From NCBI GenBank assembly GCA_000733355.1, contig JNVV01000018.1:186001-250000 (forward strand): a stretch of DNA of 64,000 nucleotides, written 5' to 3'. Below are positions 41,702-51,100 of the stretch, piece by piece; positions within the stretch are counted from its first letter, which is position 1; each line of letters begins with the position of its first letter. Origin of the DNA: Falciphora oryzae (lineage: Eukaryota; Ascomycota; Sordariomycetes; Magnaporthales; Magnaporthaceae). The position numbers and the translations under genes were made by a program. A model generated the notes under the pieces. It was not told the origin of the DNA, did not search any database, and worked only from the letters and a program-made list of their open reading frames with translations.

Positions 41702-43917
41702 ACCACCAAGTAACCGACTGTCGCTGCTGATTGGTCTTTTGACGCAGGACATGAAGCCAACCACCTCACGATGCTCAAATCAGAGGCATCAACAAAGCCC
41801 CGGCGGGAGTTGTTCGTCAGGTGCCACAGGATGCATCTCTCCCCACTGGCGTAACGACCTCATAATCCTTGCGCTACTGCAGGTGTCGAGATCCGTCCCA
41901 GGAGACGTTCCTGTTACGAGAGGTGCATCCATCTCTGCCCCTCGTCTCGTGGAGACGAGATCACTGTCCCCGTCCAGTAACAGGAACAACAAACGGTGTG
42001 CATGTGGACCCCCGATTTCCTATTTGGGAACGCTCGTGAATAACAGCACAGGAGGGGAAAAGGGCCTGGCCGGCCTTGGCTGCATCGCCCTAAGTGGCCC
42101 TGACAGCCAAGCGACCCCTCCAGTCCGCCGGTAGCGATTCAATAACTAATACAACCTGCCCACAGACCGACCTTGTTTCCCGATCTCCTTTTCGGTAGTC
42201 GAAATAGCATCACGAAACGGCAGTCATGTGGTTCTTTATGATCAACAGGGGGCCAATTTCCAAAACCTTCTTTCGCAGTGAGTTATGTAAGAGAAACAAT
42301 GGGCACCCCGGTTTTCTACCAGCTCCCAGTTAAACCTGGAAATGGTCTTTCCGGGTACGGTATAGCCCCGAGCAGCCCGGAACCAAACCATATTGGGGCT
42401 TCACCGTTTCCCCGGGTCTGAGACTATCCCCTGTCTTGGCCCTGGAGACGACAGACCGCCAACCCGCATCCGTGATTGGATGCGCGCGCCAGCTCATCAA
42501 GGAAACACAGCAGTCTGCTCCCCAACGTGGCATGCAAGATGCCAGGGGTTGTTGTTACCCGGAACACTGTCGGTCTGCATCGATGTTGTGATGCAGGACA
42601 GATGTTCCAGAGCTTGTCCTGGCCCGGGACCTTCGTCGTTGACCCGAAAATGTGTCCGCTTCCGGCCGAGAGTCGCCTGCGGTTGGCTTGGGGTCTATAT
42701 CGAGGTAGCAGCCAACCACGGCATGTGTCACGACCCAGCGGGCCGCTGGGACGCTTCGGCGCGTCCGCGACACCGGTTACGTACCTCTTGGAGGTGACAT
42801 GGCGGGCGGCGAGGGGGGCTGAGGGGATGTGTATGTCTGCCCAATGCGGCATTTTAATCTGCTTGCTTAGGCCGCGCGCCCAAGGTCCTCTGTGGGGTAA
42901 CCAACACACGACAAATTTGTTCCCCAGATTGTCTATCCGTCAACAAGCCGCGTAGGCCTAGGACGTGTCTCTAGCCTGCCCACATGATTCGCCATATGTC
43001 TCTCGCTGTAATTGGCCTTCGGGGAGCGTAAGGCACCGACTGAGACATCGGTAAACGATATTTGCCGCTGGCAAGACAGATGAGGGAGGGACGAGGCAGA
43101 TGGGCATGGTGACCTCGATGCCGACAGGAAGGTTTCAGAGTTGCCATGTTTCATCGGTCTAGCCTCGCAGGGCAGTTTGGGCCGGGTAGCACGGGGTAGG
43201 TTGCTAGGGAACCTCTCCAACCTGCCAAATTCCGTGTTAAGGTGACTCTTCCGGAGCACTGCTTTCCATGGAAGCGCGCGGTGTAACAGAACGCGTCTCC
43301 TTGTCGGACATGCGGACGCTGCAGGACAGCGCCAGGTAACACTCGGCGCGCCGAGGCAAATCACCGCAAGTCGAGTTTAAATGGCGTGAGCGATATCTCT
43401 TCGGTCTTTCACACTTGGGGCGTCAACGAAACAGAGCTGGAAGCCGAGGGAGGATAGCTTGTAGAAGGAGAGGCATCAAGGGAGCAAGGCAGAGGTCGAA
43501 CGAGATTATCCTTCCGGATAATGACCCTCGAGCCTCGTATTTTATGCCCTTCGACCAACCAGGCGACATACTGATTGTTATAGACGGAAATCGTGCTTTG
43601 ATGCCGGCGGATTCGCAGGACAGCCGAGGAAGGATAAACCCGAACTAAGCTAGAAAGGTAGCTGGCAAACACCTCGACGAGAGGGCTGCAAAGTCGGGCT
43701 CAAGTCCAAATAATATTGAAGCTAAGCCGAATTTTTTGAAAGATGTGATCCCAACCATCGCCACCATAATGCAACCTCATTCCCGCAAAGCCCCGCTCCA
43801 AGCAAAAACAACGACGAAAAAAGCCATATCCAAACCCACGCAAACCGCCCAACCAAAACCCGTCCCCCATTTCTGACTCGTTCCATTCAATAAAGACTGC
43901 GCAGAGACCCGATGTCT
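41702..43917. other. Intergenic, no gene supported
   Basis: The 2.2 kb between the APH-like pseudogene and the repeat precursor contains no recognisable frame, RNA gene or repeat end. Confidence 0.5.
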
Positions 43918-44815
43918 TTACGCGGTGAAGGCCACGGCGCGCTTGCCCCTACCACTCTTGAGGGTGCCCGAAGAAGGGCCGCCGAGGGAGCCGGAGGACC
44001 ACATGTCCCGAGCCTCGAGAGGAGCTTCGTCGATACCGCGCTTGCCCCTGCCGCCCTTGAGAGTGCCGGAAGACGAGCCACCGAGGGAGCCGGAAGACCT
44101 CATATCGCGGGCTTTGAGGAGAGCCTCCTCGACAACCTCGCGTTTGCCCCTGCCACCCTTTTTGATAGGAGTGACGGCAACAGTGTTCTCAACCCATGAC
44201 TGACGGGCCTCAAGGGGAGCCTCAACATCACGCTTGCCCCTGCCGCCCTTCTTTATCGGGGCGACGGTGACAGTGTTGGACGCCCAAGACCCCGCGCGAG
44301 CCTCGAGGGTAGCCTCCTCGTCAACATCGCGCTTGCCCCTACCGCCTTTGAGGGTGCCGGAAGACGAGCCGCCTAGAGAGCCGGAAGACCTCATATCGCG
44401 GGCGTCGAGAGGAGCTTCGTCGGCTGCGTCGCGCTTGCCCCTGCCACCCTTCCTGATAGGAGTTACGGTGACAGTGTTCTCAGCCCAGGATTGGCGAGCC
44501 TTGAGAGGAGCTTCAACGTCGCGCTTGCCCCGGCCGCCCTTGATGGGGGTTGACGGTGACGGAGGTGGAAGCCCACGACTGGCGAGCCTCGAGTGGAGCC
44601 TCGTCCAGGGACCGGGCGCCAACGTTGCCGGAATTCGGGTTGGGCCGGCCGCCCTTGTGAGCAGGGGTGAAGCCCTCGCCGCTGGACCGATGGGATTGGC
44701 GGGCCTCGAGGGGAGCCTCACCGGCCTCGCTGCGAGGACCAACATTTCCGGAGTTCGGGTTGGGTCGGCCGCCCCTGTGGGCGGGGGTGAAGCCCTCGCT
44801 GCTGGACTGATGGGA
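43918..44815 (-). pseudogene. Downstream continuation of the KEX2-type repeat precursor (after stop and frameshift)
   Basis: The reading frame of the upstream gene continues past the TAA for two more type B units (each with GGRPNPNS and EAPLEAR). It then shifts frame inside a type A unit near 44549-44551, where one extra base sits in the VTVTP-coding segment. In the new frame seven further units follow to a TAA at 43918. They are type A copies (QSWAENTVTVTPI, GSWASNTVTVAPI, QSWVENTVAVTPI) and three type C copies (DMRSSGSLGGSSSGTL, twice, and DMWSSGSLGGPSSGTL), each ending in GGRGKR or SGRGKR plus an acidic EAR-type spacer. The final unit ends KRAVAFTA. The preserved repeat structure shows this was recently part of one gene. 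It could be rescued only by an intron spanning both lesions, for which I see no clear signals. Confidence 0.72.
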
Positions 44816-45130
44816 TTAGCGGGCTTCGAGGGGCGCCTCGCCGGCCTCGCTGCGAGGACCAACACTGCTAGAGTTCGGGTTGGGCCGGCCGCCCCTGTGG
44901 GCGGGGATGAAGCCCTCATAGTTGGACTGATGGGATTGGCGGGCCTCGAGGGGCGCCTCCTCGTCGACACCGCGTTTGCCCCTGCCACCTTTGATGGGGG
45001 TGACGGTGACGGTGTTTTCAGCCCAGGTCTGGCGGGCCTCGAGAGGAGCCTCCTCGTCGACATCGCGTTTGCCCCTGCCACCCTTGCCGATGGGGGTGAC
45101 GGTGACACTGTTGTCAGCCCAGGTCTGGCG
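43918..45130 (-). repeat. Imperfect tandem coding repeats, about 12 units of three types
   Basis: Units are about 93-96 bp (type A), 120 bp (type B) and about 100 bp (type C), in the order A A B B B A A C A A C C along the minus strand. Shared spacer DNA encodes GGRGKR and EAPLEAR-like segments. The mosaic order suggests duplication and exchange between units. Confidence 0.85.
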
Positions 45131-45259
45131 GGCCTCAATGGGAGTCTCAGCGCGGCTGTCGAGGGCGTGTTCGAAGGCCTGGTCGATGTCCCGCTGGGCC
45201 AGGACCGGGCTGGTAATGGCGAGCGCAGCCACGACCTGTGTAACCTTGAGGAGCTGCAT
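44816..45259 (-). CDS. KEX2-type repeat protein precursor, 147-residue open part
   Basis: A signal peptide (MQLLKVTQVVAALAITSPVLA) precedes a pro-segment to residue 44. Two type A units follow: 45-76 with QTWADNSVTVTPI then GKGGRGKR, and 77-107 with QTWAENTVTVTPI then KGGRGKR. Each ends in an acidic spacer (DVDEEAPLEAR, GVDEEAPLEAR). One type B unit (108-147, QSHQSNYEGFIPAHRGG) ends in EAPLEAR directly before TAA at 44816-44818. The GKR|D/G junctions are Kex2 sites. Inference: secreted repeat peptides are released in the Golgi. The stop replaces the Gln codon that begins every neighbouring B unit, so this short protein is probably a truncated form of a roughly 12-unit precursor that continues to 43918. 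It has a TATA-like box about 245 bp upstream. No UstY, tyrosinase or peptidase gene lies beside it. Confidence 0.75.
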   Translation of the reverse strand: MQLLKVTQVVAALAITSPVLAQRDIDQAFEHALDSRAETPIEARQTWADNSVTVTPIGKGGRGKRDVDEEAPLEARQTWAENTVTVTPIKGGRGKRGVDEEAPLEARQSHQSNYEGFIPAHRGGRPNPNSSSVGPRSEAGEAPLEAR

Positions 45260-45500
45260 TTTGTCGGTTGGTAGGGAGGTAGTCTCGGTTGGGCGGTAAA
45301 CAAAGGAAGGATTTGGCAGGAAGGTGTCAAAAGTGCGTGTGAGAAGAGAAAAGGAGTCGACGACGGAAAGGACAAGACAGAAGGAAAACTGACAGAAGGA
45401 AAAACAAAAGGGAATGAAAAGAGATGCGAAGATGATGGAATGATGATTGGACGAGGAGAAAGGAAATCCAAACAGCAGCGGTTGGGAGGTGAAAGGGGCC

Positions 45501-45510
45501 CTTTATATAC
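45501..45510 (-). promoter_or_regulatory. TATA-like box upstream of the large KEX2-type repeat gene
   Basis: The minus strand reads GTATATAAAG at this site, about 245 bp before the ATG at 45259. It closely resembles the TATATAAG upstream of the other KEX2-type gene. Confidence 0.4.
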
Positions 45511-45519
45511 ACATCGACG

Positions 45520-47003
45520 AGGCCGCACAGCTATATGCGAGCGCCATCTCCAACTGCCTTCCGACAGAACCACAACGAGGACTCTCCCAGAAGCCCCCAA
45601 CATAGGAAAGCCATACGTGAGTCGTGTCTGTGAATAGCAACAGCTTTCTGCCGACATGAAAGGTCGCCACCAAGGCGGGTACTGGACGCCCATGCTGCGA
45701 AGACAAAAATGCTCAAAACGGAAAAACAAGAGAGGAAAAGAGATAAGGAAACCAAAAACGACGGATATGGGCCCCTTACCCGTCGCCGACGCCTGAAGCC
45801 CTCTTGCGGGGTATTCCCCAACAAGTCGAGCGGAGGACTTGGCCGCCGCCTCTGCCCAGTCTTTGGCTCGCTTTGAGCTCTGAAGCGCCTCAACCACCCA
45901 TGTAAGCAGGTGGCCGGGGCCGCCTGATAGCCGTGGGGCTTGATCCGACCGACCCTCATCCGTCCACCCTCGGCCGGCCCATCGGCAGTGCGTTCCCGGA
46001 GCTCCATCCGGCACGGGACCGAGGTGCACCGCCCAGCGGGCCTCCATGCTCAATGGTATTATGCCATCAGGACGGCCATTGCGACATGCGAACAGAGTCA
46101 TGTGTTCGTCTCCAGATGGGGGAGGCGACTTGGCTTTCTGTAAAGCGGGTTGGCATCCAAGCAAAGGTCTGCTTGGAGCTTTTCCGGCGCGGCTCAAGGT
46201 CCTGGCTCTGCGAAGACGCAGTCCAGGTGGTCGTTGGTCGTGCAGCTCTCGGTTCCAAACCCCGGCTTTTGCCGAGACCAAGTATTTTTTTTAGCCATCC
46301 CGTCGTTCCCCATACGGCTGCTCGCCAGTTGTTTCTCGATGCCGGCCGCCGACGCGGTTAGGTGCACGATTCGACATGGATAGCAAAGTGAGGTAGTGCA
46401 GAGAGAGACGATACATGCATGCATTGGTTGCGAGCGCAGCAAGGCCATAGGAAGCTGTGCTGTCCCGACAAGAGACCCCTCACCAACTGCCAGGGAGAAG
46501 GCCGCGAGAGGCTACATCCAGTTTAATGCACGCGCCCGTGGGGAGGAAAACATCCAAGCCGGCCAAACGGGAAACAAACCAATAAGCACCGCTTTTCTAG
46601 CCATCGAGCGGGCCGTCAAGCGACTGCTGGACTCCTCACGGCAATGGGACCTAATGTAGAATCATGGTCCTTTTGTTTCTGCGGGCTCAACCCGCCGCGC
46701 CCTTGATCCATGGAAGGGGACCTAAAGGTGTAATCAGCAACCCGATGATAAGAAAGCGGCGCGTCGATCCTGCACAGGGAATCCTTGAAGAAGCTTCATC
46801 ACGATAAAAATAACCTTCAAACCTCCCAAGCCCCCGCCTTGCTTGCAACGTCGACGTTCTTGTCGGAGGCCACTGCCGACGGAGCCCCACCGACCAGCCC
46901 ATCCGCCAAAGCCAAGTTGTTGAATCCACACCCGCGTGAATCAGCCCTACATATACCCACGATTCAGGGGCAGCACTCAACCAGCATTACACGGTGACCA
47001 ATT
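45520..47003. other. Intergenic, no gene supported
   Basis: This is upstream of the repeat precursor and before the tRNA. A long minus-strand open frame through 46281 merely extends the repeat frame upstream and is not protein-like. Confidence 0.5.
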
Positions 47004-47098
47004 GGGCGTATGGTGTAGTGGGAGCACGTTCGCTTTGCAATGTCACAAACACATTACAAACCTGCGAAAGGTCCGGGGTTCGATCCCCCGTTCGTCCA
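47004..47098 (+). tRNA. tRNA-Ala (anticodon TGC) with a 23-nt intron
   Basis: The cloverleaf has acceptor GGGCGTA with TTCGTCC, D-stem GTGT/GCAC, anticodon stem TTCGC/GCGAA, loop TTTGCA plus T, T-arm CGGGG-TTCGATC-CCCCG and discriminator A. The alanine G3:U70 pair is present. An intron (47040-47062) interrupts the loop after position 37. Position 6:67 of the acceptor stem is a T-T mismatch, which is unusual and may mark a weak or decaying copy. An A9 run (T9 on the other strand) lies 90 bp downstream. Confidence 0.85.
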
Positions 47099-47789
47099 CA
47101 TCTGAAGTTGGCTTCGACCATCAACATCTTTTTCTTTGGATTTCTTTTTCTCTTGTATTGATTGGCATTTGTTCTTACGCTCGCTAAAAAAAAATCCTCT
47201 CCGACATTGAGTGGTCCTGTCGGCCGGGCACGAATGTTACATACGAGGACAGGCTAAACTCGATGTCGAACCGTGCTAACTACGTCAAATGGCAAAAGAA
47301 CCAAGAAATCCCATGGCTCACTCATCACATTGTTTCAAGCGCGAGTGCGCGACAACAGAAATTCATGCTACCTTCCAAATAGAGCGTCAAAAGACCTCAT
47401 GGATAGGCGAAGAAACAGGAAGGGTGAACACTAGAGATAGCAAGGTCGAATAAAATGTAATAGTAGTGGCTGGCTAATATGGAAACAAAAAGAAGGCCAA
47501 AAAGGAAGTGAAATGCCCCCAACGGGACAAAAACGCCATCGTAACATGCCAACGACGCATACGCTAATGCTATGCTACGCTTTATCCATCTCTTTCCGCT
47601 TATTTAGTTTTTTCGTGCGTGTGTTGGTTGTGTTTGGCATAAGACATTCCTTTCCGCCAACGGACGCGTTCGTTCTCGTTTGCCCTGGGCCTCCCTCCCC
47701 TGCGAAGAAAAGCCCACTTCCGTCAAACCATGATGCGAATAGATAATTAAAGGAGACATGATGTCCATGAGGGAATGGAAAAAGAAGAT

Positions 47790-47848
<59 letters not shown>

Positions 47849-48106
47849 CGAACAATGATCCCACCCAAGATTATCCAAATGGTTTTCGTCGTTTTTTTCT
47901 GAGATGGACCAAAAGATCCCAATGTGATATAAGAGGACCCTTGCCATGCTTTTCTATATGCATCAACGCTAGCGACAAAGAAAAAAAAAGTTGTGCCTAG
48001 GTCTCGTGCCCAGTATATGCCGATAGGTAAATCATGGTGGTAAATGGTAAAAAGGCGGGATAAAGCGCGCATGTTGACGCAGTCACGGTGTCGGGAGCCT
48101 GTCGTC
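47099..48106. other. Intergenic with a very long poly-A tract
   Basis: No gene was found. The stretch is comparatively A/T-rich. It holds the A57 run and the 3' flank of the large minus-strand gene. Confidence 0.5.
47791..47847 (+). repeat. A57 homopolymer run
   Basis: Fifty-seven consecutive A between GAAGATC and GCGAACAATG, the longest homopolymer in the window. It lies about 260 bp beyond the stop codon of the gene at 48107. No coding remnant of a retroelement was found beside it. Confidence 0.95.
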
Positions 48107-51100
48107 TCAGTGCATGACGCCCTGCCTCCAGCGCTCAACCATATCGGTCTGCTGCCCAGGCATCTGCATCTGCATGGGCATCTGCACCCCCAGCTGCATT
48201 TGCATAGGCATGCTGCCCGCGCCGCCGTAAGCACCGTAGCCCCCAACCGCAGGGGCTCCGCCGTACATGAGCCCAGGCTGCGCCTGCTGCGCTTCAGGGC
48301 CAAAGTTGCCCGCGGAGCCGACGAGCCCGCCGTTGAGGCCGGGCTGCTGGAACTGCTGCTGTAGCTGGCGCTGCTGCATCATCTGCGTGTGGCTGATGCT
48401 GCCTGTCGCCATGTGGTACTGCAGCCCGGGCCGTTGCTGATGCAGTAGGCCCTGGGCGTTGCCGTATCCGTTCATCGGGGTCCCGGCGCTTCCGCTCACC
48501 TGCCGGTTCGCCCCGATGCCCATGCCCAAGCCCATGCCGCCGCCAACTGCCCCGATAGCCGACTGCGGCTGGCCAGCGCTGCCGGGGGCGGTCCCACCGA
48601 TCTGCGCCAGCTCAGCCCGCATCCGCCGCATCTTCTCCTCCGTCTCGAGGCGGGCCCGTTCTGCCTCGGCCTCGATGCGGCGCCTCTCAGCCTCGCGCGG
48701 GTCCATGTTCCCCATGGGCCGCTCCAGAGGGTGCGCGGCGAGGACGTCCGCCATGCCCATCGGCTTGGACGGCGCACGCGAGTGCTGCACGGTGCTGTTG
48801 CCAGACAAGCCAAGGCCGGCGCCAAGGGTGAGATCCAGACCGCTGCCATTGCCGCCTCCGAGAATGCCCATCTCACGCTCACGGGCCTCTCTCTCGGCTT
48901 GCAGCCGCCTTCTCCTCTGGCCAAGCGTCTCCTCGACTTCGCCTCCCTTCGCCGGCGTAGCAGCAGATTTGGAGGAGCCACCAGCCGATGAGGCTGTCTT
49001 CGGAGGCTCCTTGCTCTTAGTCAGGACGCTCTTCCGCTTGTTTTTGGCTGCTTCAGCCTCCTCGTCTTTAGTCAGGTCGCCGAGCTGGCTGAGCAGCTCG
49101 ACCGAGAAGGTGCCGCTGACGGGTCTGGCCAGGGGCAGAATGTTGTCCTTGTCGTCACGGGCTTTGAGCCGTCGCATGCGGTCGCCCAATGGCTCGTCCT
49201 CGATCTCCTCCTCTGCCGGCTCTTGCGGCTGGCTGCCGTCACCCTGGTGTTGCGGTGACAATGGCGGCGGCTGATGCAGCCCGAGACGTGACGCCGACGA
49301 AATGCCGCGGTTGTGGCTGTTGAGCAAGTTGTTGGAGCTCAGGTTCAACGCCGACATGGACGGCACGAAACCCATCTGGCTTGGCGCGCGCGTCTGCTGG
49401 ACCTGAGTCAGATAAACGCCCTGAGGGGCTTCGGGGGCGTAGCCCTGCAGCCTGTCGCGCCTGCGGCTGAGAGGCTCGTTGTCCTCCTGGTCACGGCGCT
49501 CCATCAGCCCCAGAGGGCGGTGCACCTCGGCGACTGCGACTGAGATGTCGGTATTAGGGTTGGCGCGGACAGCCTGCAAGAAGGCCAGGGGCACGTCCTC
49601 ATCCTCATCCTCATCGTCACGTGCCAGCGACGGATCCTCCCACGCCAGATTCACACGCTTGCCCTTACGGTTCTTGCGTTCCACCTCGGCCACGGCGTCG
49701 AGCTCAAGTAGTGTCGTGTGCATTCCCTGAGAGTAGGCCTGCGCTGGCGGTCGCGTGCGCATCTTGGCTCGCTGCTTCCGTATCTGGAGCTCCGCAAGAA
49801 GGGTAGTTGGTGGTCCTTGGTAGAGTTCCTCATCTTCGTCGTCCTCCTCGTCCTCCTCGCCCGACGACGCCTTTTCGTCGTCGTCTGGCGCCATCATAGA
49901 GTTCGGGGAGAGGAGGCCACCGTCGGGAGCCGCCAGACCATCCTTCCGGGAGCTCGTGGGGCGGTCGGAGTCCTTGCCACGCGATCCCGGAAGCGCAGAG
50001 CGCTCGCCGGAATCGTTACTGTTACGCTTGCCAACACCCACAAGCCCCAGGAACGAGGCTCGAGTTTTATTGTCCTCGCGCACCGTGGACATGCTGCCGG
50101 CCTTGTCGCTGTCGGGCGCCTTGATGCTTCCGGAAGCGTTGTTGTTTTGTGTCTTCTTCGTCTTTTTCTTCTTTTTCTTCTCAGCCCCGTAGACCTCCGA
50201 TCCCAATTTCCCGGCAAATGTGTGGTCCGTAAAAGCGCTAACAGGGGCGCTAGCCGAGGCGTCCAGGATGCTATCAAGCGTGCTCATCGCTGAGCCGTCC
50301 TTGAGTTCGATAGGCGCAGCGTTGGCCGACGGTAGGTCGAAGAAGGCTGACGCCCGCAGTTGTGGCGGGAGGTCGACTGGCATCAACGACATCTTCGACC
50401 TTCGCTTCTCTGCATCGGTCAGCTTCGCAGGTCGGCGGAGCTCCTGCGGGTGGTGTGACGCTGGTGCATGGGGATGGGCTCCGGCCTCTTGTGACATATC
50501 AAGATCGGATAGCGGGGCCATGATGGCGTTGACGTCAGCAAGGGGAGACTTCTCGGGCGACCCAGATCGGCCCTCAGGACCCATGAAGGAGCTGCCAAAG
50601 TCTCCCGTCTCAAGCGGGTCGGGAAGCCAGATGCGAGAGTCGCGACTTTGTTGGGCCATGGTCTCGAGGACTCTTGATTGGCGAGCATTTCTCTGTGCCG
50701 CCTTGGGCTTCTTTGAAAGTTTTGGAGGGAGATTGAGCATAGCTGGGACGGGAGCAGGATAGTAGAGCATCTCCTGGCCAGTGTTCATATCGAAATATGA
50801 CTTTGGCCGCTCCGACACGTGTCTTTGATGCGCCTGAGGCCGTGGCACAGCCGGCGGTGGCTCTTGATGCTGCTGGTCATAATGCTGTTCGTGTCCCTGC
50901 GGCTGCCCGAGGTAATCGTGTGGGTGTTGTTGCTGGTGGTAATGGTCGTCCGGCTGGCCGTATTGCGGACCAAAGTCGAGGGGCGGCAGAGCCCCAAAGT
51001 CTATGTGGTCGACGTGGTCAGGGTCGCAGTGCACGCCGTCAAAGTCACCAAATGCGTTCTGCGGGTCATCCGTGTTGGTTGTGTCGGCGGAATGCGGGCG

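Noticed and set aside
43918..45259. Dikaritin (ustiloxin-type) biosynthetic cluster
   Set aside because: The precursor layout fits loosely, but no UstY/DUF3328, tyrosinase or methyltransferase gene is present within the window.
45260..46281. Upstream extension of the repeat-protein frame to a 787-codon ORF
   Set aside because: The signal peptide start at 45259 is in another frame and clearly real; the extension is non-protein-like and arises only because the downstream repeats are shifted into this frame.
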